Assembly (NCBI GenBank): GCA_031277235.1
Contig: JAITMT010000405.1
Span: 1 to 7,041, forward strand
Origin: Tannerella sp.
GTDB taxonomy: Bacteria; Bacteroidota; Bacteroidia; Bacteroidales; Tannerellaceae
DNA length: 7,041 nucleotides
Direction of reading: 5' to 3'
Positions 1 through 5,581 of this stretch are shown one piece after another; within the stretch, counting starts at the first letter, position 1; each line of letters begins with the position of its first letter. Made by a program: the position numbers and the translations under genes. Under the pieces are notes generated by a model. That model had not been told where the DNA came from. It saw only the letters and a program-made list of their open reading frames with translations, and made no database searches.

Positions 1-603
1 TACCGTGAACAGGCGCTGCTGGTCGAAAAAATAAAGGTAAGCGAACTGGAAAACGAATTGAAGATGCTCCGTTCGCAATATCACCCTCATTTTCTGTTCA
101 ATGCGCTGAACACCGTTTATTTTCAGGTAAGCAGAGAAAATAATGCGGCTAAACAGACCATCGAACTGCTCTCGGATCTGTTGCGCTACCAACTTTATAA
201 TATAAATCAGGAAGTTACGCTGGAACAGGAAATCAATTACATGCAAACGTACATCGAATTTCAGAAACAGCGCATGACCGATTCTTTGCAATTACGGTTT
301 GATTTGAATATTCATAACGTGAAACTGAATATTCATCCCCTATTATTTCAACCCTTGTTGGAAAACGCGTTTAAATACGTAGGCGGAGCATATCGGATTG
401 ATATTGCAATGAAACAAAGCAAAGACAATCTGATTTTCCATATCTCCAACTCCATCCCCGAAGGCGAAACGGCTCATTCCAAAAAAGGAGGAATTGGTTT
501 GGCGAATCTGAAACGGAGGTTGGATTTGTTGTATCCGGACAAACATCTGCTGAATATTAAACAGGAAGAAAAATCGTTTGTTGTAGAATTAATATTGAAT
601 TAA
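1..603 (+). CDS. LytS/YehU-type sensor histidine kinase, C-terminal part (5' truncated)
   Basis: The reading frame is open from the first base to the TAA at 601, so this is the last 200 codons of a longer kinase; the sensor and membrane part lies outside the window. A charged stretch at codons 8-24, probably the coiled-coil linker, leads into the His_kinase (PF06580) signature QYHPHFLFNALN at codons 26-37, with H30 the expected phospho-acceptor. The N-box is QPLLENAFKYV (E121, N122). A GGIGLANLKRRL G-box at codons 163-174 completes the ATP-binding half. Family knowledge: these kinases sit in the inner membrane and phosphorylate LytTR-domain response regulators. No regulator gene follows; an acetyltransferase does, so a partner would lie upstream or elsewhere. 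Family assignment is firm; signal and partner cannot be seen. Confidence 0.93.
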   Translation, partial: YREQALLVEKIKVSELENELKMLRSQYHPHFLFNALNTVYFQVSRENNAAKQTIELLSDLLRYQLYNINQEVTLEQEINYMQTYIEFQKQRMTDSLQLRFDLNIHNVKLNIHPLLFQPLLENAFKYVGGAYRIDIAMKQSKDNLIFHISNSIPEGETAHSKKGGIGLANLKRRLDLLYPDKHLLNIKQEEKSFVVELILN

Positions 604-667
604 TGATAACCCGGCGTACACCCGGGCAAAGTATTGTGAAAATCACTGAACGGCAAAAGGAAAAATT

Positions 668-1156
668 ATGATTATTAGAAAAGCAACATTGGATGACGCC
701 CGTATGATTTGTAAGATATACAATTATTACATTGAAAACACGGCGGTAACATTTGAAACCGAGCCGGTTTCGGAAATTGAAATGCGCCGGCGCATGGAAG
801 AAATCATAAATACGGGATATACATTTTACGTCGGCGAGGTAAACGGCAAAATCACAGGGTATTACTATACGCATCACTGGAACAATCGCAACGCCTATGC
901 GCTCACGGTAGAGGAAAGTATTTATCTGGATACAAACGAAACCGGCAAAGGTTATGGAACGCAATTGATGGAACACCTGTTGCATCATATAGATACAAGC
1001 AAAACTCACGTGCTGATAGCGGGAATTTGCATTCCGAATGAGGGTAGCGTCAAGTTACATGAAAAATTCGGGTTCAAACAAATTTCACATATGAAAGAAG
1101 TTGGACGAAAATTTGACCAATGGCGGGATGTAGGGCATTGGCAACTGATATTTTAA
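668..1156 (+). CDS. GNAT N-acetyltransferase, phosphinothricin acetyltransferase (PAT/Bar)-like
   Basis: A 162-residue, full-length single-domain GNAT protein expected to transfer acetyl from acetyl-CoA to an amine. The N-terminus (IRKATLDDA...IYNYYIENTAVTFE, residues 3-30) and the following PVSEIEMRRRM are typical of the PAT/Bar/YncA branch. The acetyl-CoA pyrophosphate loop is ETGKGYGTQL at 91-100. NEGSVKLHEKFGF at 124-136 matches the family's N-x-x-S-x-x-L/H-E-x-x-GF segment. The start at 668 is supported by AAAAGGA about 6 bases upstream and by homology beginning at residue 2. It lies 64 bp after the kinase stop, in the same direction, so cotranscription is possible. Family members acetylate phosphinothricin, methionine sulfoximine or other amino acid-like compounds; the actual substrate cannot be read from sequence. 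Confidence 0.92.
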   Translation: MIIRKATLDDARMICKIYNYYIENTAVTFETEPVSEIEMRRRMEEIINTGYTFYVGEVNGKITGYYYTHHWNNRNAYALTVEESIYLDTNETGKGYGTQLMEHLLHHIDTSKTHVLIAGICIPNEGSVKLHEKFGFKQISHMKEVGRKFDQWRDVGHWQLIF

Positions 1157-1205
1157 CATAAAAACAACAATCAAAAATCATAAATATGCAAGCAATCTCC
1201 TCCCA

Positions 1206-1234
1206 TTCATCAAGAAAATTCCGCATTTCATCAA
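1206..1234 (+). promoter_or_regulatory. Direct-repeat operator, copy A (TTCATCAA-N13-TTCATCAA)
   Basis: Two perfect TTCATCAA octamers, at 1206-1213 and 1227-1234, start exactly 21 bp apart, about two turns of B-DNA. The same arrangement recurs at 6259-6287, and over 31 bases the two copies differ at only two positions. The second octamer ends 29 bp before a -7-like TAATTTTA at 1264. Two direct repeats one helical face apart, just upstream of the -33 position, are the usual geometry for a dimeric activator such as a LytTR response regulator. The repeat is seen directly; the binding protein is inferred. Confidence 0.65.
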
Positions 1235-1240
1235 AATATT

Positions 1241-1271
1241 TTTTACAGACGGACGCCAATGCCTAATTTTA
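1241..1271 (+). promoter_or_regulatory. Candidate regulated promoter upstream of the MBL operon
   Basis: TAATTTTA at 1264-1271 differs from the Bacteroidetes -7 consensus TAnnTTTG only at the last base. The expected -33 position (1241-1243) reads TTT instead of TTG. By itself this is weak. Its support comes from lying at exactly the same distance from the direct repeat as the better promoter at 6317-6324. A weak core promoter beside an activator-type site is consistent with activator dependence. Transcription would begin near 1276 and give a leader of roughly 115 bases before the gene at 1393. Confidence 0.45.
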
Positions 1272-1319
1272 CAACGCAAATCATAAAAATAACTTAACAT
1301 AAAATTATGATAGAAGTAT

Positions 1320-1327
1320 TATCTTTG
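1320..1327 (+). promoter_or_regulatory. Bacteroidetes -7 element (TATCTTTG) for the MBL operon
   Basis: TATCTTTG is an exact match to TAnnTTTG and is followed by GCGG. No good TTG stands at the expected -33 distance, where the sequence is AT-rich. A start near 1333 would give an A/T-rich leader of about 60 bases before the ATG at 1393. This would be a second, proximal promoter downstream of the repeat-associated one. Confidence 0.55.
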
Positions 1328-1392
1328 CGGTCAAGATTTAAGGATTATTTAACAAGAATATAAGATTAAGTATTTATTTAAATATCAATAAA

Positions 1393-2223
1393 ATGCATAT
1401 AAAAAGAATCAGAATAGATTTTAAAGTCACGGAAGAAATACGGCGCTTTGTCTATCTCTACGTCATTGTCTCCAAGGGTATTCACCTGATTGATACGGGT
1501 GTAGCCGGGGCGGAAACAGTCATTGAAGATTATCTCAAAAGCATCGGCAGAAATATTTCCGAAGTGAAAAGTATATTGCTGACGCATTCGCATCCCGACC
1601 ATATAGGTAGTGCGTTCAAAATCAAAGAATTATCCAACTGTACAGTTTATGCTTGCGAAATGGAAAAATCGTGGATAGAAAACATTGACAGACAGTTTAC
1701 CGAACGTCCCATTCCCAACTTTTACACCTTGCTGAATCAATCCGTTTCCATTGACAAAATGCTTAAAAACAACGATATATTGACGTTGGAAGAGGGCATA
1801 ACCGTACAAGTAATAGAAACAAAAGGACATTCCGCAGGTTCATTGTCATTTTTGTGGAAAGAACAGGGCGAACTGTTTACGGGCGATGCCATACCCGCTA
1901 CAAACGATATTCCCATCTATGTCAGCGCCCGGGACTCCATCGCAACACTTCAAAAATTGCTTGCGCTTGAGGGCGTCGAAAGATACTTGTCTGCCTGGGA
2001 CGACGTATACGATACCGACCGGGGAAAGTCAGTCATCAAGAATTCAATTGATTACCTTTTGCGGATTGACGATACGGTCAAAAACATTTTGACAAATTCC
2101 GGCGACAAAGACCAGGATAAAATATACGGGCAAGTCTGCGCCGCCCTTAACCTGCAAAATCCCCTGCCATTATTCAAAGCAAGCGTATTTGCAAATGTAA
2201 GAGAAGCCCAAAGGATAAATTAA
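1393..2223 (+). CDS. MBL-fold metallo-hydrolase (cytoplasmic)
   Basis: A 276-residue metallo-beta-lactamase-fold protein without signal peptide. The motif THSHPDHIG at 64-72 supplies three metal ligands of site 1/2 plus the catalytic Asp. GHSAGSLSF at 145-153 gives H146, and FTGDA at 162-166 gives the bridging D165. Where many members have a final GH motif, this one reads YLSAWDD (198-204), so the last His ligand is absent or supplied otherwise. A helical C-terminal tail (about 220-276) follows the core. The fold covers glyoxalase II-like, lactonase, beta-lactamase-like and other hydrolases, so the substrate is undefined. It is the first gene of the operon, 14 bp before the secreted B1 enzyme. 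The two differ in length, signal peptide and ligand motifs, so this is not a recent duplication. The ATG at 1393 follows an A-rich leader with no clear Shine-Dalgarno. Confidence 0.9.
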   Translation: MHIKRIRIDFKVTEEIRRFVYLYVIVSKGIHLIDTGVAGAETVIEDYLKSIGRNISEVKSILLTHSHPDHIGSAFKIKELSNCTVYACEMEKSWIENIDRQFTERPIPNFYTLLNQSVSIDKMLKNNDILTLEEGITVQVIETKGHSAGSLSFLWKEQGELFTGDAIPATNDIPIYVSARDSIATLQKLLALEGVERYLSAWDDVYDTDRGKSVIKNSIDYLLRIDDTVKNILTNSGDKDQDKIYGQVCAALNLQNPLPLFKASVFANVREAQRIN

Positions 2224-2237
2224 AAAACAATAAACAG

Positions 2238-3005
2238 ATGACAAAAAGAATTTTGGCAGTACTTTTTATAGCATTTGGTTATGTAAACTCAAATGCGCAA
2301 CTTGACAATTCAGGATGCAAAGAAATGGAGATAGAGAGGGAAGTATATAAGTCCGGGACATTGGTAGTCAATCAGATTTCGGAACATGTGTACCGGCATA
2401 TTTCATTTCTTGACTTCGAGGGTTTCGGAAAAGTATCGTGTAATGGAATGATTGTTGCCGATAGCGATGAAGCCGTTATTTTCGATACGCCGACAGACGA
2501 TGAAACTTCCCGCGAACTGATTGATTGGGTAACACAATCATTGAAATACAAAATTACAGCGATCATTCCAACTCATTATCATACTGACAATTTAGGCGGT
2601 TTAGACGAATTTCACAGACAAGGCATTGCTTCCTACGCCAACAATAAAACGATCCGGATAGCGAAAGAAAACGGTTTGCCCGAACCGCAAACCGGTTTTG
2701 ACAAATGTATAGAATTGGAAGTCGGCAATGAGAAAGTGCATATTGAGTTTTTTGGCGAAGGTCATACCTGCGATAATATTGTAGGTTATTTTCCGTCGGG
2801 AAATATTATGTTTGGCGGCTGTTTAATAAAAGAAATAGGTGCAGGAAAGGGTAATCTTGCGGAAGCGAATATCGAAGAGTGGCCGGAAACCGTAAGAAAA
2901 GTAAAGATGAAATATCCGGAAGTAAAAAAGATTATCGTAGGGCACGGAAAATCAGGCGGAATTGAACTTTTGGATTATACAATTAATTTGTTTGAAAGAA
3001 AATGA
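2238..3005 (+). CDS. bla: Subclass B1 metallo-beta-lactamase (BlaB/CcrA-like), secreted
   Basis: A 255-residue protein of typical B1 length. It begins with a signal peptide (KR, hydrophobic core at about 5-15, likely cleavage after NSNA at residue 20), so it should act in the periplasm. All B1 zinc ligands are visible: THYHTDNLGG gives H113, H115 and D117 (standard H116, H118, D120); GEGHTCDN gives H176 (H196); MFGGCLIK gives C195 (C221); VGHGKSGG gives H236 (H263). K198 and N206 (standard K224 and N233), which contact substrate carboxylate and carbonyl, are present. The C-terminal pattern EEWPETVRKVK...ELLDYT is family-typical. The residue after D117 is Asn, where known enzymes mostly have R, C, S or K. 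Family members hydrolyse penicillins, cephalosporins and often carbapenems; activity here is inferred. It lies 14 bp after the MBL-fold gene and overlaps the next gene by 4 bp. The bla symbol is generic; I cannot assign an allele. Confidence 0.93.
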   Translation: MTKRILAVLFIAFGYVNSNAQLDNSGCKEMEIEREVYKSGTLVVNQISEHVYRHISFLDFEGFGKVSCNGMIVADSDEAVIFDTPTDDETSRELIDWVTQSLKYKITAIIPTHYHTDNLGGLDEFHRQGIASYANNKTIRIAKENGLPEPQTGFDKCIELEVGNEKVHIEFFGEGHTCDNIVGYFPSGNIMFGGCLIKEIGAGKGNLAEANIEEWPETVRKVKMKYPEVKKIIVGHGKSGGIELLDYTINLFERK

Positions 3006-3397
3006 CATTTATAATTTATTTATGTGGATTTTACTGTTTAGTATTCGCGGTATTCCACATCGGATTTTGGAAAAGATTTAATTGGGATAAAGATTTGAAA
3101 AAATTACTTTTCGCGAATAGGGGGATTATGCAAATACTGAATGTTCAAATAATTTATTATTTCCTCGCCGTAGCGTTTCTCTGCTTCGCATTCCCCTACG
3201 AATTGCAGGACACAAAATTGGGCAACGCATTTTTGCTAAGCTGTTCTCTGTTTTGGCTGATAAGAACCGTACAGCAATTCATATTCCTTAAGGCAAACAG
3301 TAAACTCATTCATATTTTGACAGTGATTTTCATTATCGGAACAATTTTGTTTGCTTTACCTGTATTTCAAAATGTCATTGATAAACAAAGTAATTGA
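3002..3397 (+). CDS. Small four-helix integral membrane protein, unknown function
   Basis: A 131-residue hydrophobic protein with about four predicted membrane segments (roughly residues 3-20, 45-65, 74-96 and 102-121). The conserved-looking loop FWKRFNWDKDLKKLLFANRGIMQILN lies between helices 1 and 2. Its ATG overlaps the beta-lactamase stop as ATGA (3002-3005), and its TGA overlaps the next ATG. This indicates translational coupling within one mRNA. I recall similar 'GFWK...LANRGIMQILN' proteins in Bacteroidetes but can name no function. It would sit in the inner membrane beside the periplasmic enzyme's export route; any functional link is inference from gene order. Confidence 0.85.
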   Translation: MTFIIYLCGFYCLVFAVFHIGFWKRFNWDKDLKKLLFANRGIMQILNVQIIYYFLAVAFLCFAFPYELQDTKLGNAFLLSCSLFWLIRTVQQFIFLKANSKLIHILTVIFIIGTILFALPVFQNVIDKQSN

Positions 3398-3753
3398 TGA
3401 AACGTAAATTGGAAGAAACAAGTGCCGAACGTCCGGCGGGCGGAGTGAAGGAAAAAATTCCGGCTTACTTCATAGTGAACATCCGAATAACGGATGCAAG
3501 TAAGCGCAATCAATATGACGAATATATCGCGAAAGTTAAACCGATTGTTGAGCGTTATGGCGGCAAATACCTTGTTAGAAGCGAGCGGATAACGGCCATG
3601 TGGGATTCTCCGAAGCCCGATCGCGTTATCATCATTCAGTTTCCCTCTAAAACCCGGATTTTGCAATGGCTTTCCTCGCCTGAATACAGGGAGATAGCCG
3701 GTTTGCGAACAGAATCGGTTGAAGGTGAGACCATTATTGTGGAAGAAATATGA
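3397..3753 (+). CDS. DUF1330 family protein
   Basis: An 118-residue soluble protein. After a charged N-terminal extension (residues 1-22), the DUF1330 (PF07045) pattern is clear: PAYFIVNIRITDASKRNQYDEY..., then VERYGGKYLVRSE at 51-63, RVIIIQFPS at 76-84, and WLSSPEYREIAGLR at 91-104. The family has a ferredoxin-like (dimeric alpha-beta barrel) fold; no catalytic role is established. I chose the ATG at 3397, which overlaps the preceding stop as TGATG; a TTG one codon earlier (3394) is also in frame. It is the last gene of the four-gene operon, followed by the 81-bp promoter region of the AbiE module. Confidence 0.9.
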   Translation: MKRKLEETSAERPAGGVKEKIPAYFIVNIRITDASKRNQYDEYIAKVKPIVERYGGKYLVRSERITAMWDSPKPDRVIIIQFPSKTRILQWLSSPEYREIAGLRTESVEGETIIVEEI

Positions 3754-3765
3754 ATATTACAGAGA

Positions 3766-3799
3766 TTTTTCAGGTTTTCTCGGGAGAAAACATGAAAAA
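3766..3799. promoter_or_regulatory. 34-bp near-perfect palindrome, likely AbiEi operator
   Basis: Arms of 16 bases at 3766-3781 and 3784-3799 are complementary at 15 of 16 positions around a central GG. The uninterrupted core is GTTTTCTC-GG-GAGAAAAC (3774-3791). The palindrome ends 4 bp before the TATCTTTG -7 element and covers the -33 zone, where a bound repressor would block polymerase. AbiEi antitoxins are known to repress their own operons by binding inverted repeats. A terminator is less likely: the spacer is only 2 bases, no T-run follows, and the flanks are T-then-A rather than A-then-T. Confidence 0.65.
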
Positions 3800-3803
3800 A
3801 TTG

Positions 3804-3811
3804 TATCTTTG
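3804..3811 (+). promoter_or_regulatory. Bacteroidetes -7 promoter element (TATCTTTG) for the AbiE operon
   Basis: An exact TAnnTTTG match followed by CAGCC. No TTG is obvious at the -33 distance, because the palindrome occupies that position. Transcription starting near 3817 would give a short, A-rich leader of under 20 bases before the ATG at 3835. Confidence 0.7.
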
Positions 3812-3834
3812 CAGCCAAAATTATAAAAATATAA

Positions 3835-4554
3835 ATGACTGACATAATTAAGAATACGATTGACAGATTTGCGATCGGTTATGTTTTCACCGCTGAAGAT
3901 TTTTGCACAGGGGTGAAAAACAAAAATACCGTTACCAAAGTTTTGAATAATTTGGCAGCGACCGGGCAGATAAGGCGTTTATGTAAAGGTCGTTTTTACA
4001 AACCTCAAATGAGTAAGTTTGGCGAACTTCCGCCCGACACTTTTCAAACGGTCAAGGATTTACTCGAAAAAAACGGCAAAATTACAGGTTATTTGACGGG
4101 CTACTCTATTTTCAACAAGTTCGGGCTGACGACGCAAGTGCCTGCGACGTTGCAAATTGCCGTTCGCAAAGAAAAGAAACCCGTTGTTCGCAGCAATTAT
4201 CGAATTAGTTTTGTTATACAGCAAAATACGATTACAAAAGTGAATATTCCGGTATTACAATTGTTGGATTGTCTGCGTTTTTTCAAGAATATTCCCGATG
4301 CAATGCCCGACGATATTTGTCGTCGTTTATTAAGTATGTTTAAGCAACTCTCGCCCGAACAAATCAATAAGGCTAAACGATTGGCGATAAAATACCCGCC
4401 TTCGACCATTGCGCTTTTGGGCGCAATCCTCGACACAAACAATGAAAATGAAGATACAACTCTGCTTTACAAAGCATTGAATCATCAGACGTCTTACAAA
4501 TTGGATGTTTCAACTCAAGTTCTATCCAATCAAAAGAAATGGCATATTCAATGA
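3835..4554 (+). CDS. AbiEi-type antitoxin / DUF6088 family transcriptional regulator
   Basis: A 239-residue protein. The N-terminal third (about 1-56) is a winged-helix segment, with FTAEDF...NTVTKVLNNLAATGQIRRLCKGRFYKP matching the recognition helix and wing of DUF6088/AbiEi proteins. The middle segment, GYLTGYSIFNKFGLTTQVPATLQIAV (85-110), is the family's characteristic 'G-GLTTQVP' block. The remainder is helical. Family role: AbiEi is the antitoxin of a type IV toxin-antitoxin or phage-abortive system. It counters the toxin without forming a stable complex and represses its own promoter through the winged helix. A palindrome and promoter immediately upstream fit autoregulation. The stop overlaps the toxin gene's likely ATG by 4 bp. 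Confidence is high for the family, moderate for phage-defence function in this host. Confidence 0.88.
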   Translation: MTDIIKNTIDRFAIGYVFTAEDFCTGVKNKNTVTKVLNNLAATGQIRRLCKGRFYKPQMSKFGELPPDTFQTVKDLLEKNGKITGYLTGYSIFNKFGLTTQVPATLQIAVRKEKKPVVRSNYRISFVIQQNTITKVNIPVLQLLDCLRFFKNIPDAMPDDICRRLLSMFKQLSPEQINKAKRLAIKYPPSTIALLGAILDTNNENEDTTLLYKALNHQTSYKLDVSTQVLSNQKKWHIQ

Positions 4555-5513
4555 ATTTACACACAAATACGGCAGATTTTAGCGCGCTTGTCACATTCGC
4601 GGCAAAGCATTTCAATATCATTCCCGCTTTTGTGGAAAAAGACTATTGGATTACATTGGCTCTTCATCGGCTATCTCATTCCGAAAATGTCGAAAACACT
4701 GTTTTTAAAGGTGGAACTTCGCTCTCAAAAGGATATCGCATTATCAGCCGTTTTTCGGAAGACATTGATATTGCTATAATTACCGAGAACTTGAGCGGTA
4801 ACACCTTAAAAACAAAAATTCGCAATATCGAAAAAGAAATTACATCGGGACTGACGGAAATCGTTGAAGACGGCATAACAAGCAAAGGCTCAAAGTTTCG
4901 TAAATCTGTTTTTGAATATCCGACTTTGTTGGGAAAAGTGGATAGCACCATTCCCAACAGAATGATTGTTGAAATCAACTCATTTGCAAATCCATATCCG
5001 AATGTGAAACAGGAGATAACCTCATTTATTACGGAATACCTTGCAGCAAACAACCGGACAAAAACCATTGATGAATACGCACTACAGCCGTTTTTGTTGA
5101 ATGTGCTGGACAAGCGTCAAACAATGATGGAAAAATTGGTGTCGCTGTTTCGTTTTTCATTTTCTTCCAATCCCCGCCGTGCTTTGGCTACAAAAATCAG
5201 GCATTTTTACGATTTATATTATCTAGCAACAGACAGAGGATGTGCGGTATACATCAATACTCCTGATTTCAAACGGGATTTTTCTGAACTTTTGGCACAC
5301 GACAAGCAAATGTTTGACATACCCGAGAACTGGGCAGAAAAGGGAATAATGCAATCTCCGCTTGTCGCGGATTTTCCGAATTTATGGAATTTCCTGAAAG
5401 ACATATACTTGTCTGAACTTCCGAAATTGGCATTTGCGCCTGTTCCTTCCGAAAAAGAGATTGCCTCTTGGTTTACACAAATTGTTGAACTAACTCTTCC
5501 ATCTCACGGATAA
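4551..5513 (+). CDS. AbiEii/AbiGii-type nucleotidyltransferase toxin
   Basis: A 320-residue protein of the AbiEii family (PF08843), DNA polymerase beta-like nucleotidyltransferase fold. Motif I is complete: GGTSLSK at 54-60 followed by FSEDIDIAI, giving metal-binding D71 and D73. Later family motifs are VEIN (140-143), MMEKLVSLFR (192-201) and RHFYDLYYL (217-225). The N-terminal VEKDYWITLAL is also typical. AbiEii-class toxins transfer nucleotides to RNA (tRNA acceptor ends for studied relatives) and stop growth; this activity is inferred here. I chose the ATG at 4551, which forms an ATGA overlap with the antitoxin stop and gives the MNLH start common in relatives. An in-frame ATG at 4539 would add four residues and a 16-bp overlap. 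All catalytic motifs are intact, so the toxin looks functional. Confidence 0.9.
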   Translation: MNLHTNTADFSALVTFAAKHFNIIPAFVEKDYWITLALHRLSHSENVENTVFKGGTSLSKGYRIISRFSEDIDIAIITENLSGNTLKTKIRNIEKEITSGLTEIVEDGITSKGSKFRKSVFEYPTLLGKVDSTIPNRMIVEINSFANPYPNVKQEITSFITEYLAANNRTKTIDEYALQPFLLNVLDKRQTMMEKLVSLFRFSFSSNPRRALATKIRHFYDLYYLATDRGCAVYINTPDFKRDFSELLAHDKQMFDIPENWAEKGIMQSPLVADFPNLWNFLKDIYLSELPKLAFAPVPSEKEIASWFTQIVELTLPSHG

Positions 5514-5581
5514 AACATAAATTGAAATTTTGTTACAGAAAATTACAAGAATTTCCAGTCAAATACGTTATAAAATAAAAA

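Noticed and set aside
610..626. CCCGG...CCGGG inverted repeat just after the kinase stop, as a terminator
   Set aside because: The stem is only 5 bp and no T-run follows, so it does not meet the form of an intrinsic terminator.
557..1009. Long open frame on the - strand across the acetyltransferase gene
   Set aside because: It is antisense to a well-supported GNAT gene, spans the intergenic gap and has no recognisable domain.
1206..1234. The direct repeats as a CRISPR array or mobile-element end
   Set aside because: Only two 8-bp units with a conserved, not variable, spacer; no Cas gene, transposase or target duplication is visible.
3394..3401. Reverse-complement copy of the repeat unit (TTGATGAA) at a gene start; another at 5068-5075
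   Set aside because: Both are single octamers in or at coding sequence with no partner 21 bp away and no nearby -7 element; chance matches are likely.
3766..3799. The palindrome read as a transcription terminator of the DUF1330 operon
   Set aside because: Its spacer is 2 bases, the flanks run T-then-A instead of A-then-T, and it directly precedes a promoter, so an operator is a better reading.
4676..5113. Long open frame on the - strand inside the toxin gene
   Set aside because: It lies opposite conserved AbiEii motifs and its translation resembles no family; it is a shadow of the real gene.
5521..5560. AT-rich inverted repeats between the toxin and cyclase genes
   Set aside because: Arms are short and made almost only of A and T, which arise easily by chance in this base composition; no T-run or promoter match supports a role.
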